Below are positions 1 through 8,167 of a stretch of DNA of 64,000 nucleotides, piece by piece. Position 1 is the stretch's first letter; each line of letters opens with the position of its first letter. The position numbers were made by a program, and so were the translations under genes. The DNA is from Streptomyces spinosisporus. Its GTDB lineage: Bacteria > Actinomycetota > Actinomycetes > Streptomycetales > Streptomycetaceae. A model generated the notes under the pieces. The model searched no databases, was not told the DNA's origin, and saw only the letters and a program-made list of their open reading frames with translations. The stretch spans positions 124,001 through 188,000 of the forward strand of contig NZ_JALDAX010000015.1 of NCBI RefSeq assembly GCF_022698145.1. Reading direction: 5' to 3'.

Positions 1-267
1 ACCCCCGAGAACCTCGCCGCGGCCGCCGCCCACAAGGCGATCGACGCCGGCCACCGGCTCAAGGACCGGGCGGTCGGCTTCGCGCTGGACGTACGCGAGA
101 ACATGGCGCAGCGGGAGGAGGAGCTGGGGGAGGCCCTCGGCATCAACACCGCCCCCGAACTCCCCGCAGTCCGGCGGTACGCCGCCATCGAGAACCGCAA
201 CACCCCGAAGTACGTCGAGGGTTCGACGTACCAGACGTACTCGTACAACCGGAATGAGGACCACTGA
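1..267 (+). CDS. C-terminal end of unidentified small protein upstream of alaS
   Basis: Frame 1 is open from the window edge to a TGA at 265-267, giving the last 88 residues of a protein whose start lies outside the window. The visible part is charged and alanine/glutamate-rich, then ends in a tail rich in tyrosine, asparagine and threonine. No catalytic motif is visible. Its stop overlaps the alaS start (TGATG), so it is probably cotranscribed with alaS. From memory, Streptomyces genomes carry a small uncharacterised gene (DUF6167-like) at this place; that identification is an inference. Confidence 0.75.
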   Translation, partial: TPENLAAAAAHKAIDAGHRLKDRAVGFALDVRENMAQREEELGEALGINTAPELPAVRRYAAIENRNTPKYVEGSTYQTYSYNRNEDH

Positions 268-2939
268 TGGAGTCGGCCGAGATTCGCCGCCGCTGGCTGA
301 GCTTCTTCGAGGAGCGCGGGCACACCGTCGTCCCTTCGGCGTCGCTCATCGCGGACGACCCGACTCTGCTCCTCGTCCCGGCCGGCATGGTGCCCTTCAA
401 GCCCTACTTCCTGGGTGAGGTCAAGCCGCCCTTCGACCGCGCCACCAGCGTCCAGAAGTGCGTGCGCACGCCGGACATCGAAGAGGTCGGCAAGACCACC
501 CGGCACGGCACCTTCTTCCAGATGTGCGGCAACTTCTCCTTCGGCGACTACTTCAAGGAAGGCGCCATCACCTACGCCTGGGAGCTGCTCACCAGCCCCC
601 AGGACAAGGGCGGTTACGGCCTGGAGCCGGAGAAGCTCTGGATCACCGTCTACCAGGACGACGACGAGGCCGAGCGCATCTGGCACGAGGTCGTCGGCGT
701 GCCGAAGGAGCGCATCCAGCGCCTCGGCATGAAGGACAACTACTGGTCCATGGGCGTCCCCGGCCCCTGCGGCCCCTGCTCCGAGATCAACTACGACCGC
801 GGCCCCGAGTTCGGCGCCGAGGGCGGCCCCGCCGTCAACGACGAGCGGTACGTGGAGATCTGGAATCTCGTCTTCATGCAGTACGAGCGCGGCGAGGGCA
901 TCGGCAAGGACAACTTCGAGATCCTCGGGGAGCTGCCGAGCAAGAACATCGACACGGGCCTCGGCCTGGAGCGCCTCGCCATGATTCTGCAGGGCGTGCA
1001 GAACATGTACGAGATCGACACCTCCATGGCCGTCATCAAGAAGGCCACCGAGCTGACCGGCGTGCACTACGGCGCCGCCCACGCCTCCGACGTCTCCCTG
1101 CGCGTCGTCACCGACCACATGCGCACGTCCGTCATGCTCATCGGCGACGGCGTCACCCCCGGCAACGAGGGCCGCGGCTATGTGCTGCGCCGCATCATGC
1201 GCCGCGCCATCCGCAACATGCGCCTGCTCGGCGCCACCGGCCCGGTCGTCCTCGACCTCATCGACACCGTGATCGGCATGATGGGCCAGCAGTACCCCGA
1301 GCTGATCACCGACCGCGAGCGCATCGAGAAGGTCGCCGTCGCCGAGGAGAACGCCTTCCTCAAGACGCTGAAGGCCGGCACCAACATCCTCGACACCGCC
1401 GTCTCCGAGACCAAGGCCGCGGGCTCCGCGGTGCTGCCCGGCGACAAGGCGTTCCTGCTCCACGACACCTGGGGCTTCCCGATCGACCTCACCCTCGAAA
1501 TGGCCGCCGAACAGGGCCTGTCGGTGGACGAGGACGGCTTCCGCCGCCTGATGAAGGAGCAGCGGGAGCGCGCCAAGGCCGACGCCCAGGCCAAGAAGAC
1601 CGGGCACGCCGGCGCCGGCGCCTACCGCGAGATCGCCGACAGGACCGGCGAGACCGAGTTCATCGGCTACAGCGAGACCGAGGGCGAGTCCACCATCGTC
1701 GGCATCCTCGTCGACGGCGCCTCCTCCCCGGCCGCCACCGAGGGCGACGAGGTCGAGATCGTCCTCGACCGCACCCCCTTCTACGCCGAGGGCGGCGGCC
1801 AGATCGGCGACACCGGCCGGATCAAGGCCGACTCCGGTGCCGTCATCGAGGTCCGCGACTGCCAGAAGCCGGTCCCCGGCGTCTACGTCCACAAGGGCGT
1901 CGTCCAGGTCGGCGAGGTCACCGTCGGCGCCAAGGCCCACGCCTCCATCGACGGCCGCCGCCGCAAGGCCATCGCCCGCGCCCACTCCGCCACGCACCTC
2001 ACCCACCAGGCCCTGCGCGACGCCCTCGGCCCGACGGCCGCCCAGGCCGGTTCCGAGAACCAGCCCGGCCGCTTCCGCTTCGACTTCGGCTCGCCGTCCG
2101 CCGTTCCCACGGCCGTGATGAGCGACGTCGAGCAGAAGATCAACGAGGTGCTCGCCCGCGACCTCGACGTGCGCGCCGACGTCATGGGCATCGACGAGGC
2201 CAAGAAGCAGGGCGCCATCGCCGAGTTCGGCGAGAAGTACGGCGAGCGCGTGCGCGTCGTGACCATCGGCGACTTCTCCAAGGAGCTGTGCGGCGGCACG
2301 CACGTGCACAACACCGCCCAGCTCGGCCTGGTCAAACTGCTCGGCGAGTCCTCCATCGGCTCGGGGGTCCGCCGTATCGAGGCCCTCGTCGGTGTGGACG
2401 CCTACAGCTTCCTCGCCCGCGAGCACACGGTCGTCAACCAGCTGACCGAGCTGCTCAAGGGCCGCCCGGAGGAGCTGCCGGAGAAGGTCTCCTCGATGCT
2501 CGGCAAGCTGAAGGACGCCGAGAAGGAGATCGAGAAGTTCCGCGCCGAGAAGGTGCTGCAGGCCGCCGCCGGTCTCGCCGAGTCCGCCAAGGACGTCCGT
2601 GGCGTCGCCGTCGTCACCGGCCAGGTGCCGGACGGCACGACCGCCGACGACCTGCGCAAGCTGGTCCTCGACGTGCGCGGCCGCATCCAGGGCGGACGCG
2701 CCGCCGTGGTCGCGCTGTTCACGGTCAACAACGGCAAGCCGCTCACCGTCATCGCCACCAACGACGCCGCCCGTGAGCGCGGCCTCAAGGCCGGCGACCT
2801 GGTTCGTACGGCCGCCAAGACCCTCGGCGGCGGCGGTGGCGGCAAGCCGGACGTCGCCCAGGGCGGCGGCCAGAACCCGGCCGCGATCGGCGAGGCCGTG
2901 GACGCCGTCGAGCGACTGGTCACGGACACCGCGAAGTGA
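267..2939 (+). CDS. alaS: Alanyl-tRNA synthetase
   Basis: Charges tRNA-Ala with alanine in the cytoplasm. The 890-residue product has the family's usual length and domain order: N-terminal class II catalytic core, editing domain and C-terminal C-Ala domain. The editing-site zinc ligands are visible as H573-x3-H577 and C675-x3-H679 (CGGTH motif). A glycine-rich stretch near the end (GGGGGGKPD) followed by GGGQNP is typical of the C-Ala domain. The ATG overlaps the stop of the preceding gene by one base, and the stop overlaps the GTG of ruvX in a GTGA junction, so the three genes appear translationally coupled. Confidence 0.98.
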   Translation: MESAEIRRRWLSFFEERGHTVVPSASLIADDPTLLLVPAGMVPFKPYFLGEVKPPFDRATSVQKCVRTPDIEEVGKTTRHGTFFQMCGNFSFGDYFKEGAITYAWELLTSPQDKGGYGLEPEKLWITVYQDDDEAERIWHEVVGVPKERIQRLGMKDNYWSMGVPGPCGPCSEINYDRGPEFGAEGGPAVNDERYVEIWNLVFMQYERGEGIGKDNFEILGELPSKNIDTGLGLERLAMILQGVQNMYEIDTSMAVIKKATELTGVHYGAAHASDVSLRVVTDHMRTSVMLIGDGVTPGNEGRGYVLRRIMRRAIRNMRLLGATGPVVLDLIDTVIGMMGQQYPELITDRERIEKVAVAEENAFLKTLKAGTNILDTAVSETKAAGSAVLPGDKAFLLHDTWGFPIDLTLEMAAEQGLSVDEDGFRRLMKEQRERAKADAQAKKTGHAGAGAYREIADRTGETEFIGYSETEGESTIVGILVDGASSPAATEGDEVEIVLDRTPFYAEGGGQIGDTGRIKADSGAVIEVRDCQKPVPGVYVHKGVVQVGEVTVGAKAHASIDGRRRKAIARAHSATHLTHQALRDALGPTAAQAGSENQPGRFRFDFGSPSAVPTAVMSDVEQKINEVLARDLDVRADVMGIDEAKKQGAIAEFGEKYGERVRVVTIGDFSKELCGGTHVHNTAQLGLVKLLGESSIGSGVRRIEALVGVDAYSFLAREHTVVNQLTELLKGRPEELPEKVSSMLGKLKDAEKEIEKFRAEKVLQAAAGLAESAKDVRGVAVVTGQVPDGTTADDLRKLVLDVRGRIQGGRAAVVALFTVNNGKPLTVIATNDAARERGLKAGDLVRTAAKTLGGGGGGKPDVAQGGGQNPAAIGEAVDAVERLVTDTAK

Positions 2940-3406
2940 CGCTGCGCAAGGGCCGCAGGCTCGCGATCGACGTCGGGGACGCCCGCATCGGGGTCGCCTC
3001 GTGCGACCCCGACGGGATCCTCGCCACTCCGGTGGAGACGGTCCCCGGCCGGGACGTTCCCGCGGCTCACCGCCGGTTGAAGCAACTGGTGGAGGAGTAC
3101 GAGCCGATCGAGGTCGTCGTGGGCCTGCCTCGCTCCCTCAAGGGGGGCGAGGGTCCCGCCGCGGTGAAGGTCCGCGGCTTCGCGCAGGAGCTCGCCAAGC
3201 GCATCGCCCCGGTGCCGGTCCGGCTCGTGGACGAGCGGATGACCACGGTGACGGCGGGTCAGGGGCTGCGCGCCTCGGGCGTGAAGTCGAAGAAGGGCCG
3301 CTCCGTCATCGACCAGGCCGCCGCTGTGATCATCCTTCAGCAGGCGCTCGAATCCGAACGGGTGTCAGGCAAAGCACCCGGCGAGGGCGTCGAAGTGGTC
3401 ATCTGA
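2936..3406 (+). CDS. ruvX: Putative pre-16S rRNA nuclease / Holliday-junction resolvase-like YqgF
   Basis: A 156-residue protein of the YqgF/RuvX family, which has an RNase H-like fold and is linked to 5' maturation of 16S rRNA. The N-terminus carries the family signature AIDVGDARIGVA, with the first catalytic aspartate, and the middle has a VVGLPRSLKG segment. LVDERMTT supplies the conserved acidic residue. It starts with GTG at 2936, overlapping the alaS stop by four bases. The alaS-ruvX-mltG-aroE order is a familiar actinobacterial gene string, which supports the assignment. Confidence 0.93.
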   Translation: MTLRKGRRLAIDVGDARIGVASCDPDGILATPVETVPGRDVPAAHRRLKQLVEEYEPIEVVVGLPRSLKGGEGPAAVKVRGFAQELAKRIAPVPVRLVDERMTTVTAGQGLRASGVKSKKGRSVIDQAAAVIILQQALESERVSGKAPGEGVEVVI

Positions 3407-3438
3407 TCGCGATACGGTAACGTTCCGCGCGACTGCGC

Positions 3439-3454
3439 CGCTGTTCGAACAGCG
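3439..3454. promoter_or_regulatory. 16-bp perfect palindrome upstream of mltG
   Basis: CGCTGTTCGAACAGCG is a perfect palindrome in the 121-bp gap between ruvX and mltG, 74 bp upstream of the mltG ATG. With no loop it looks more like a dimeric-protein operator than a terminator. No regulator can be named. Confidence 0.3.
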
Positions 3455-3527
3455 ACCGCACAGCAAGAGGCGGGACGGGACCCGGTCAAAAGCCGCGTCA
3501 CTGCCGCCTCGCGGCTCTAGGGGATCG

Positions 3528-5222
3528 ATGACTGAGTATGGCCGGGGCCAAGGCTCCGAACCGTGGCATCCGGAGGACCCGTTGTACGGGGACGACGGAT
3601 GGGGAGGACAGCAGGCCCAGGGCCCGCAGTCCCCCTACGGCGGCCAGCCGCAGCACTATCCGCAGCAGCCGCAGCAGCAGTACGGCGACTGGGGCGACGG
3701 CGGACAGTCCGGCTACGGGCAGGGGCAGCAGCAGTACCAGGGCTACGACCAGCAGTACTACGCGGGTCAGGGCCACCAGCAGTACCAGGGCCAGCAGACA
3801 TACGACCAGGGACGGCAGCAGTACCAGGGTCAGCAGCAGACGTACGACCAGGGTGGCTGGGGCGCCGGGCAGCAGGTCCAGTACACCGACCCCTCGGACC
3901 CGTACGGCCAGCAGACGGCGTCGTATGGCGACGGCGGGCCCGACTACTACGGCACGCCCGACGCCTACCCGCCGCCCGAGCCGCCCAGCCGCAGGCAGGC
4001 CGAGCCCGAGCCGCCGCGCACCGACTGGGACCCCGGCCCCGACCAGGGCGAACACGCCTTCTTCGCCGGTGGCGGCGATGACGACGAGGACGACGATGAC
4101 GGCCGGGCCGGCAGCAAGGGCCGCGGCGGCAAGAAGCCGAAGAAGCGCCGCAGCGGGTGCGCCTGTCTCGTCCTGGTGACGATCTTCGCGGGCGGCGTCG
4201 GCGGGGTCGGCTACTTCGGCTGGCAGTTCTACCAGGACCGCTTCGGCGCGGCGCCCGACTACGCGGGCGACGGCAACGGCGAGCAGGTCACCGTCGTCAT
4301 CCCCAAGGGCGCCGGCGGCTATGTGATCGGCCAGAAGCTCAAGGAGGCGGGCGTCGTCCAGAGCGTCGACGCGTTCGTCTCCGCGCAGCAGTCGAACGAC
4401 AAGGGCAAGACGATCCAGGACGGCGTCTACACGCTGCAGAAACAGATGTCGGCCGCCAGTGCGGTCGAACTCATGCTCAGTCCGAAGAGCCGCAGCAACC
4501 TGATCATCGCCGAGGGCACCCGCAACACGAAGGTCTACGAGCTGATCGACACGCGCCTCGGCCTCAGCAAGGGCGCCACCGCGAAGGTCGCGAAGCAGAA
4601 CTACAAGAAGCTCGGCCTGCCCTCGTGGGCGCTGAACCACCCGAACCTGAAGGATCCGCTGGAAGGATTCCTCTACCCCTCCAGCTACGCCGTGTCCAAG
4701 GGCCAGAAGCCCGAGGCCGTCCTGAAGGACATGGTCGCCCGGGCGAACGGCACCTACGAGGAGCTGGGCCTGGAGAAGAAGGCGAAGAGCCTGGGACTCG
4801 ACGGGCCCTGGCAACTGCTCACCGTGGCGAGCCTGGTGCAGGCCGAGGGCACCAGCCACGACGACTTCCGCAAGATGGCCGAGGTCGTCTACAACCGGCT
4901 CAAGCCCAACAACCCCGAGACCTACGGCTCGCTCGAGTTCGACTCCACGTACAACTACGTGAAGAACCAGAGCAAGATCGACCTGAGCATCGCCGAGCTG
5001 CGCAAGTACAACAACCCGTACAACACGTACTACATCAAGGGCCTGCCGCCCGGTCCCATCGACAACCCCGGCGCCGAGGCGATCAAGGGCTCGATCGATC
5101 CGACGCACGACGGCTGGTACTACTTCATCTCGTTGGACGGCAAGACCAGCAAGTTCACCAAGACGCTCGCCGAGCACAACAAGCTGGTCGACGAATTCAA
5201 TGCGTCGAGGAACAAGAACTGA
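3528..5222 (+). CDS. mltG: Endolytic murein transglycosylase MltG with long Q/Y/G-rich cytoplasmic tail
   Basis: A 564-residue membrane-anchored transglycosylase (YceG family) that cuts nascent peptidoglycan strands. Residues 1 to about 205 are a low-complexity cytoplasmic region: first Q/Y/G-rich with near-repeats around QQYQGQQ and TYDQG, then proline- and acid-rich, then a basic KKPKKRR patch. One transmembrane helix spans about 212-232. The extracellular part has a LysM-like segment and the catalytic domain, with catalytic E440 in SLVQAEGT, followed by VVYNRL. Family members in other bacteria lack such a long N-terminal tail. AGGGGA lies three bases before the ATG. The stop overlaps the aroE start (TGATG). 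Confidence 0.93.
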   Translation: MTEYGRGQGSEPWHPEDPLYGDDGWGGQQAQGPQSPYGGQPQHYPQQPQQQYGDWGDGGQSGYGQGQQQYQGYDQQYYAGQGHQQYQGQQTYDQGRQQYQGQQQTYDQGGWGAGQQVQYTDPSDPYGQQTASYGDGGPDYYGTPDAYPPPEPPSRRQAEPEPPRTDWDPGPDQGEHAFFAGGGDDDEDDDDGRAGSKGRGGKKPKKRRSGCACLVLVTIFAGGVGGVGYFGWQFYQDRFGAAPDYAGDGNGEQVTVVIPKGAGGYVIGQKLKEAGVVQSVDAFVSAQQSNDKGKTIQDGVYTLQKQMSAASAVELMLSPKSRSNLIIAEGTRNTKVYELIDTRLGLSKGATAKVAKQNYKKLGLPSWALNHPNLKDPLEGFLYPSSYAVSKGQKPEAVLKDMVARANGTYEELGLEKKAKSLGLDGPWQLLTVASLVQAEGTSHDDFRKMAEVVYNRLKPNNPETYGSLEFDSTYNYVKNQSKIDLSIAELRKYNNPYNTYYIKGLPPGPIDNPGAEAIKGSIDPTHDGWYYFISLDGKTSKFTKTLAEHNKLVDEFNASRNKN

Positions 5223-6037
5223 TGACCGCGACCCGAAGGGCGGCCGTGCTCGGCTCGCCCATCGCCCACTCCCTGTCCCCGCAGCTGCACACCGCGGGGT
5301 ACCGGGCCCTCGGCCTGCAGGGATGGTCGTACGACCGCTTCGACGTCGACGAGGCGGCGCTGCCCGGGTTCTTCGAGGGGCTCGGCCCCGAGTGGGCGGG
5401 GCTCTCCCTGACGATGCCGCTGAAGCGTGCCGTCATCCCGCTGCTCGACGAGATCACCGACACGGCGGCCTCGGTGGAGGCGGTCAACACCGTGGTGTTC
5501 CGGCCCGACGGGCGCAGGGTCGGCGACAACACCGACATCCCCGGCCTGGTGGCCGCGCTGCACGAGCGTGGAGTGGAGAAGGCCGAGTCGGCCGCGATCC
5601 TCGGCGCCGGAGCCACGGCCTCCTCGGCGCTCGCCGCGCTCGCCCGCATCTGCACCGGTGAGGTCACCGTGTACGTACGCAGCGAGCGGCGCGCGGACGA
5701 GATGCGGCAGTGGGGCGAGCGGCTCGGCGTCCAGGTCCGCCCGGCCGACTGGTCCGACGCGGCCCGCGCCTTCGAGGCGCCCCTGGTGATCTCGACGACG
5801 CCCGCTGGGGGCACCGACGCGCTGGCCGAGCGGCTGCCCGCGCATGTCGGCACCCTTTTCGACGTGCTCTACGAGCCCTGGCCCACCCCCCTCGCCGCCG
5901 CCTGGGAGGCGCGCGGCGGGCAGGTGCTCAGCGGTCTCGACCTCCTGGTGCACCAGGCCGTCTTCCAGTTCCGGCAGTTCACCGGCGATCCGCGCTCCCC
6001 ACTGACCGCGATGCGCGAGGCCGCGCAGCGACGCTGA
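5222..6037 (+). CDS. aroE: Shikimate 5-dehydrogenase
   Basis: Reduces 3-dehydroshikimate to shikimate with NADPH, the fourth step toward chorismate. The 271-residue protein shows the substrate loop SPIAHSLSP, the catalytic lysine K68 in TMPLKRA, the catalytic aspartate D105 in DNTDIPG, and the nucleotide-binding GAGATASSA loop around residues 128-136. It starts one base inside the mltG stop and is followed by the other shikimate genes aroC, aroK and aroB. Its last 306 bp (5735-6040) are repeated in degraded form immediately downstream (6041-6266). The intact copy is the first one. Confidence 0.96.
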   Translation: MTATRRAAVLGSPIAHSLSPQLHTAGYRALGLQGWSYDRFDVDEAALPGFFEGLGPEWAGLSLTMPLKRAVIPLLDEITDTAASVEAVNTVVFRPDGRRVGDNTDIPGLVAALHERGVEKAESAAILGAGATASSALAALARICTGEVTVYVRSERRADEMRQWGERLGVQVRPADWSDAARAFEAPLVISTTPAGGTDALAERLPAHVGTLFDVLYEPWPTPLAAAWEARGGQVLSGLDLLVHQAVFQFRQFTGDPRSPLTAMREAAQRR

Positions 6038-6040
6038 CCC

Positions 6041-6266
6041 GTCCGCCCGGCCGACTGGTCCGCTGCGGCTCGTGCCTTCCAGGCGCCCTTGGTGATCTCG
6101 ACGACGCCTGCCGGGGGTACCGATGCGCCGGCCGTACGAGCCCACCCCGCTCGCCGCCGCCTGGGAGGCCCGCGGAGAGAGGGCAGGTGCTCAGCGGCCG
6201 CGACCCTCCGGCGATCCGCGCTCCCCGCTGACCGCGATGCGCGAGGCGGCGCAGCGGCGCTGACCC
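6041..6266 (+). pseudogene. Decayed tandem duplicate of the aroE 3' end
   Basis: This segment repeats the last 306 bp of aroE (5735-6040), beginning directly after that copy ends. Similarity is obvious at both ends: the first 70 or so bases and the last 60, including the final codons and TGA, are nearly identical. Internal deletions of roughly 40 and 35 bases shorten it to 226 bp and break the frame. The base following the copy (GTGCGCCCGGC at 6267) resembles the start of the repeat unit (GTCCGCCCGGC at 5735 and 6041), so the duplication probably arose by recombination between these short matches. Confidence 0.9.
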
Positions 6267-6467
6267 GTGCGCCCGGCGCCCGCGTCCGTCAGGGGACGCT
6301 CTCGTCTGTCAGCCCTTGTCCGTCTGCCGGACCGGGAGCCGGGGTGCCTCGTGGACGTGGGAGGATCGGAGGTGGCGGGCCGGGGCCGCGCACCTGGTCG
6401 CGCCGTCGCCGTACGCGAGGACGTGCGTACGCAGGCAGTACCAGGGCGCGAGCACTGAGGAGCACCG
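6267..6467 (+). other. Intergenic region upstream of aroC
   Basis: With the aroE remnant, this completes a 430-bp stretch with no intact gene. It holds a short hairpin (GCGTCC at 6282-6287 with GGACGC at 6294-6299) that could be the original aroE terminator, now lying behind the duplicated copy. GAGGAG at 6457-6462 is the ribosome binding site of aroC. I see no convincing open frame or promoter pair. Confidence 0.5.
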
Positions 6468-7652
6468 TTGAGCAGGTTGCGCTGGCTGACCGCGGGGGAG
6501 TCCCATGGTCCCGCACTCGTGGCGACGCTGGAGGGCCTTCCCGCCGGTGTCCCGATCACCACGGAGATGGTGGCGGACCATCTGGCCCGGCGCCGGCTCG
6601 GTTATGGGCGCGGTGCGCGCATGAAGTTCGAGCGGGACGAGGTCACCTTCCTCGGTGGTGTCCGGCACGGTCTGACGCTGGGGTCCCCGGTCGCGATCAT
6701 GGTGGGCAACACGGAGTGGCCCAAGTGGGAGCAGGTGATGGCGGCCGACCCGGTGGATGCGGAGATTCTGGCGGGGCTGGCCCGCAATGCGCCGCTGACC
6801 CGGCCGCGGCCCGGTCACGCCGATCTGGCGGGCATGCAGAAGTACGGCTTCGAGGAGGCGCGGCCCATCCTGGAGCGTGCGTCGGCGCGGGAGACGGCGG
6901 CGCGGGTGGCGCTGGGTGCGGTGGCGCGGTCGTATCTGAAGGAGACGGCCGGCATCGAGATCGTCAGCCATGTGGTGGAGCTGTGCTCGGTGAAGGCCCC
7001 GGCCGGGGTGTATCCGACGCCGGCGGACGTGGCGCGGCTGGATGAGGATCCGTTGCGCTGTCTGGACGCGGACGCCTCGAAGGCGATGGTCGCGGAGGTC
7101 GATCAGGCCCACAAGGACGGTGACACCCTGGGCGGTGTGGTCGAGGTGCTGGCCTATGACGTGCCGGTGGGTCTGGGCTCGCACGTGCACTGGGACCGCA
7201 AGCTGGACGCGCGGCTGGCGGGGGCGCTGATGGGCATCCAGGCGATCAAGGGTGTCGAGATCGGTGACGGGTTCGACCTGGCGCGGGTGCCGGGGTCGAA
7301 GGCGCATGACGAGATCGTGGGCACGCCGGAGGGGATCCGGCGGGTGTCGGGGCGGTCCGGGGGTACCGAGGGCGGGTTGTCCACGGGTGAGCTGTTGCGG
7401 GTGCGGGCGGCGATGAAGCCGATCGCGACGGTGCCGCGGGCGCTGCGGACGGTGGATGTGGCCACCGGTGAGGCGACGCAGGCGCATCACCAGCGGTCGG
7501 ATGTGTCGGCGGTGCCGGCGGCCGGGATCGTCGCGGAGGCGATGGTGGCGTTGGTGCTGGCGGATGCGGTGGCGGAGAAGTTCGGCGGTGACAGTGTGGC
7601 CGAGACCCGCCGCAATGTGCGGTCCTACCTCGACAACCTGGTCATCCGGTGA
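6468..7652 (+). CDS. aroC: Chorismate synthase
   Basis: Makes chorismate from 5-enolpyruvylshikimate 3-phosphate using reduced FMN, the last step of the shared aromatic pathway. The 394-residue product begins with the family hallmark LTAGESHG and has the RPGHADLAG segment around residue 110 and GRSGGTEGG later on. The start is TTG at 6468: GAGGAG lies five bases upstream, and this start places the conserved N-terminus correctly. The stop overlaps the aroK GTG by a GTGA junction. Unlike aroE, it has an independent leader because of the 430-bp gap upstream. Confidence 0.97.
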   Translation: MSRLRWLTAGESHGPALVATLEGLPAGVPITTEMVADHLARRRLGYGRGARMKFERDEVTFLGGVRHGLTLGSPVAIMVGNTEWPKWEQVMAADPVDAEILAGLARNAPLTRPRPGHADLAGMQKYGFEEARPILERASARETAARVALGAVARSYLKETAGIEIVSHVVELCSVKAPAGVYPTPADVARLDEDPLRCLDADASKAMVAEVDQAHKDGDTLGGVVEVLAYDVPVGLGSHVHWDRKLDARLAGALMGIQAIKGVEIGDGFDLARVPGSKAHDEIVGTPEGIRRVSGRSGGTEGGLSTGELLRVRAAMKPIATVPRALRTVDVATGEATQAHHQRSDVSAVPAAGIVAEAMVALVLADAVAEKFGGDSVAETRRNVRSYLDNLVIR

Positions 7653-8167
7653 CCGCGGTGAGTGCGATCGTGCTGGTCGGCCCGATGGGCGTGGGCAAGT
7701 CCACGGTCGGTCGGCTGCTCGCCGAGCGGCTCGGCGCCGGCTACCGCGACACCGACGACGACATCGTGGCCGAACAGGGCCGCACCATCGCGGAGATCTT
7801 CGTCGACGAGGGCGAGCCGGCCTTCCGCGCGATCGAGAAGGCCGCCGTGCACAAGGCGCTCGCCGAGCACGACGGCGTCCTGGCGCTCGGCGGCGGCGCG
7901 ATCCTGGACCCGGACACGCGCGCACTGCTGGCCGGTGCGCGGGTCGTCTATCTCTCCATGGACGTCGAGGAGGCGGTCAAGCGCACCGGGCTGAACACCG
8001 CGCGCCCACTGCTCGCGGTCAACCCGCGCAAGCAGTGGCGGGAGCTGATGGACGCCCGGCGTTCGCTGTACGAGGAGGTCGCCACCGCGGTCGTGGCCAC
8101 CGACGGCCGTACGCCCGAAGAGGTCACCCAAGTCGCCCTGGACGCACTGGAGTTGAAAGAAGCATGA
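7649..8167 (+). CDS. aroK: Shikimate kinase
   Basis: Phosphorylates the 3-hydroxyl of shikimate with ATP. The 172-residue protein has the P-loop GPMGVGKST near the N-terminus, the DTDDDI shikimate/Mg2+ region, an FRAIEKAA stretch and the GGGAI loop typical of the family. It starts with GTG, overlapping the aroC stop by four bases, and ends in an ATGA overlap with aroB, so aroC, aroK and aroB form one translationally coupled unit. Confidence 0.96.
   Translation: MTAVSAIVLVGPMGVGKSTVGRLLAERLGAGYRDTDDDIVAEQGRTIAEIFVDEGEPAFRAIEKAAVHKALAEHDGVLALGGGAILDPDTRALLAGARVVYLSMDVEEAVKRTGLNTARPLLAVNPRKQWRELMDARRSLYEEVATAVVATDGRTPEEVTQVALDALELKEA

Noticed and set aside
458..2776. Long arginine/proline-rich open frame over alaS
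   Set aside because: It is the third-frame shadow of a high-GC gene; alaS in the same span has full motif support.
3439..3454. LexA/SOS box at the palindrome before mltG
   Set aside because: The palindrome CGCTGTTCGAACAGCG has its GTTC and GAAC arms abutted, not spaced as in the actinobacterial LexA box (GAAC-n4-GTTC).
5735..6266. Attachment-site duplication left by an integrative element
   Set aside because: The copies are directly adjacent with no integrase, excisionase or foreign DNA between them; simple tandem duplication explains them better.
6267..6300. Third copy of the aroE repeat
   Set aside because: Only the first 11 bases resemble the repeat start; this is better read as the short homology at the breakpoint.
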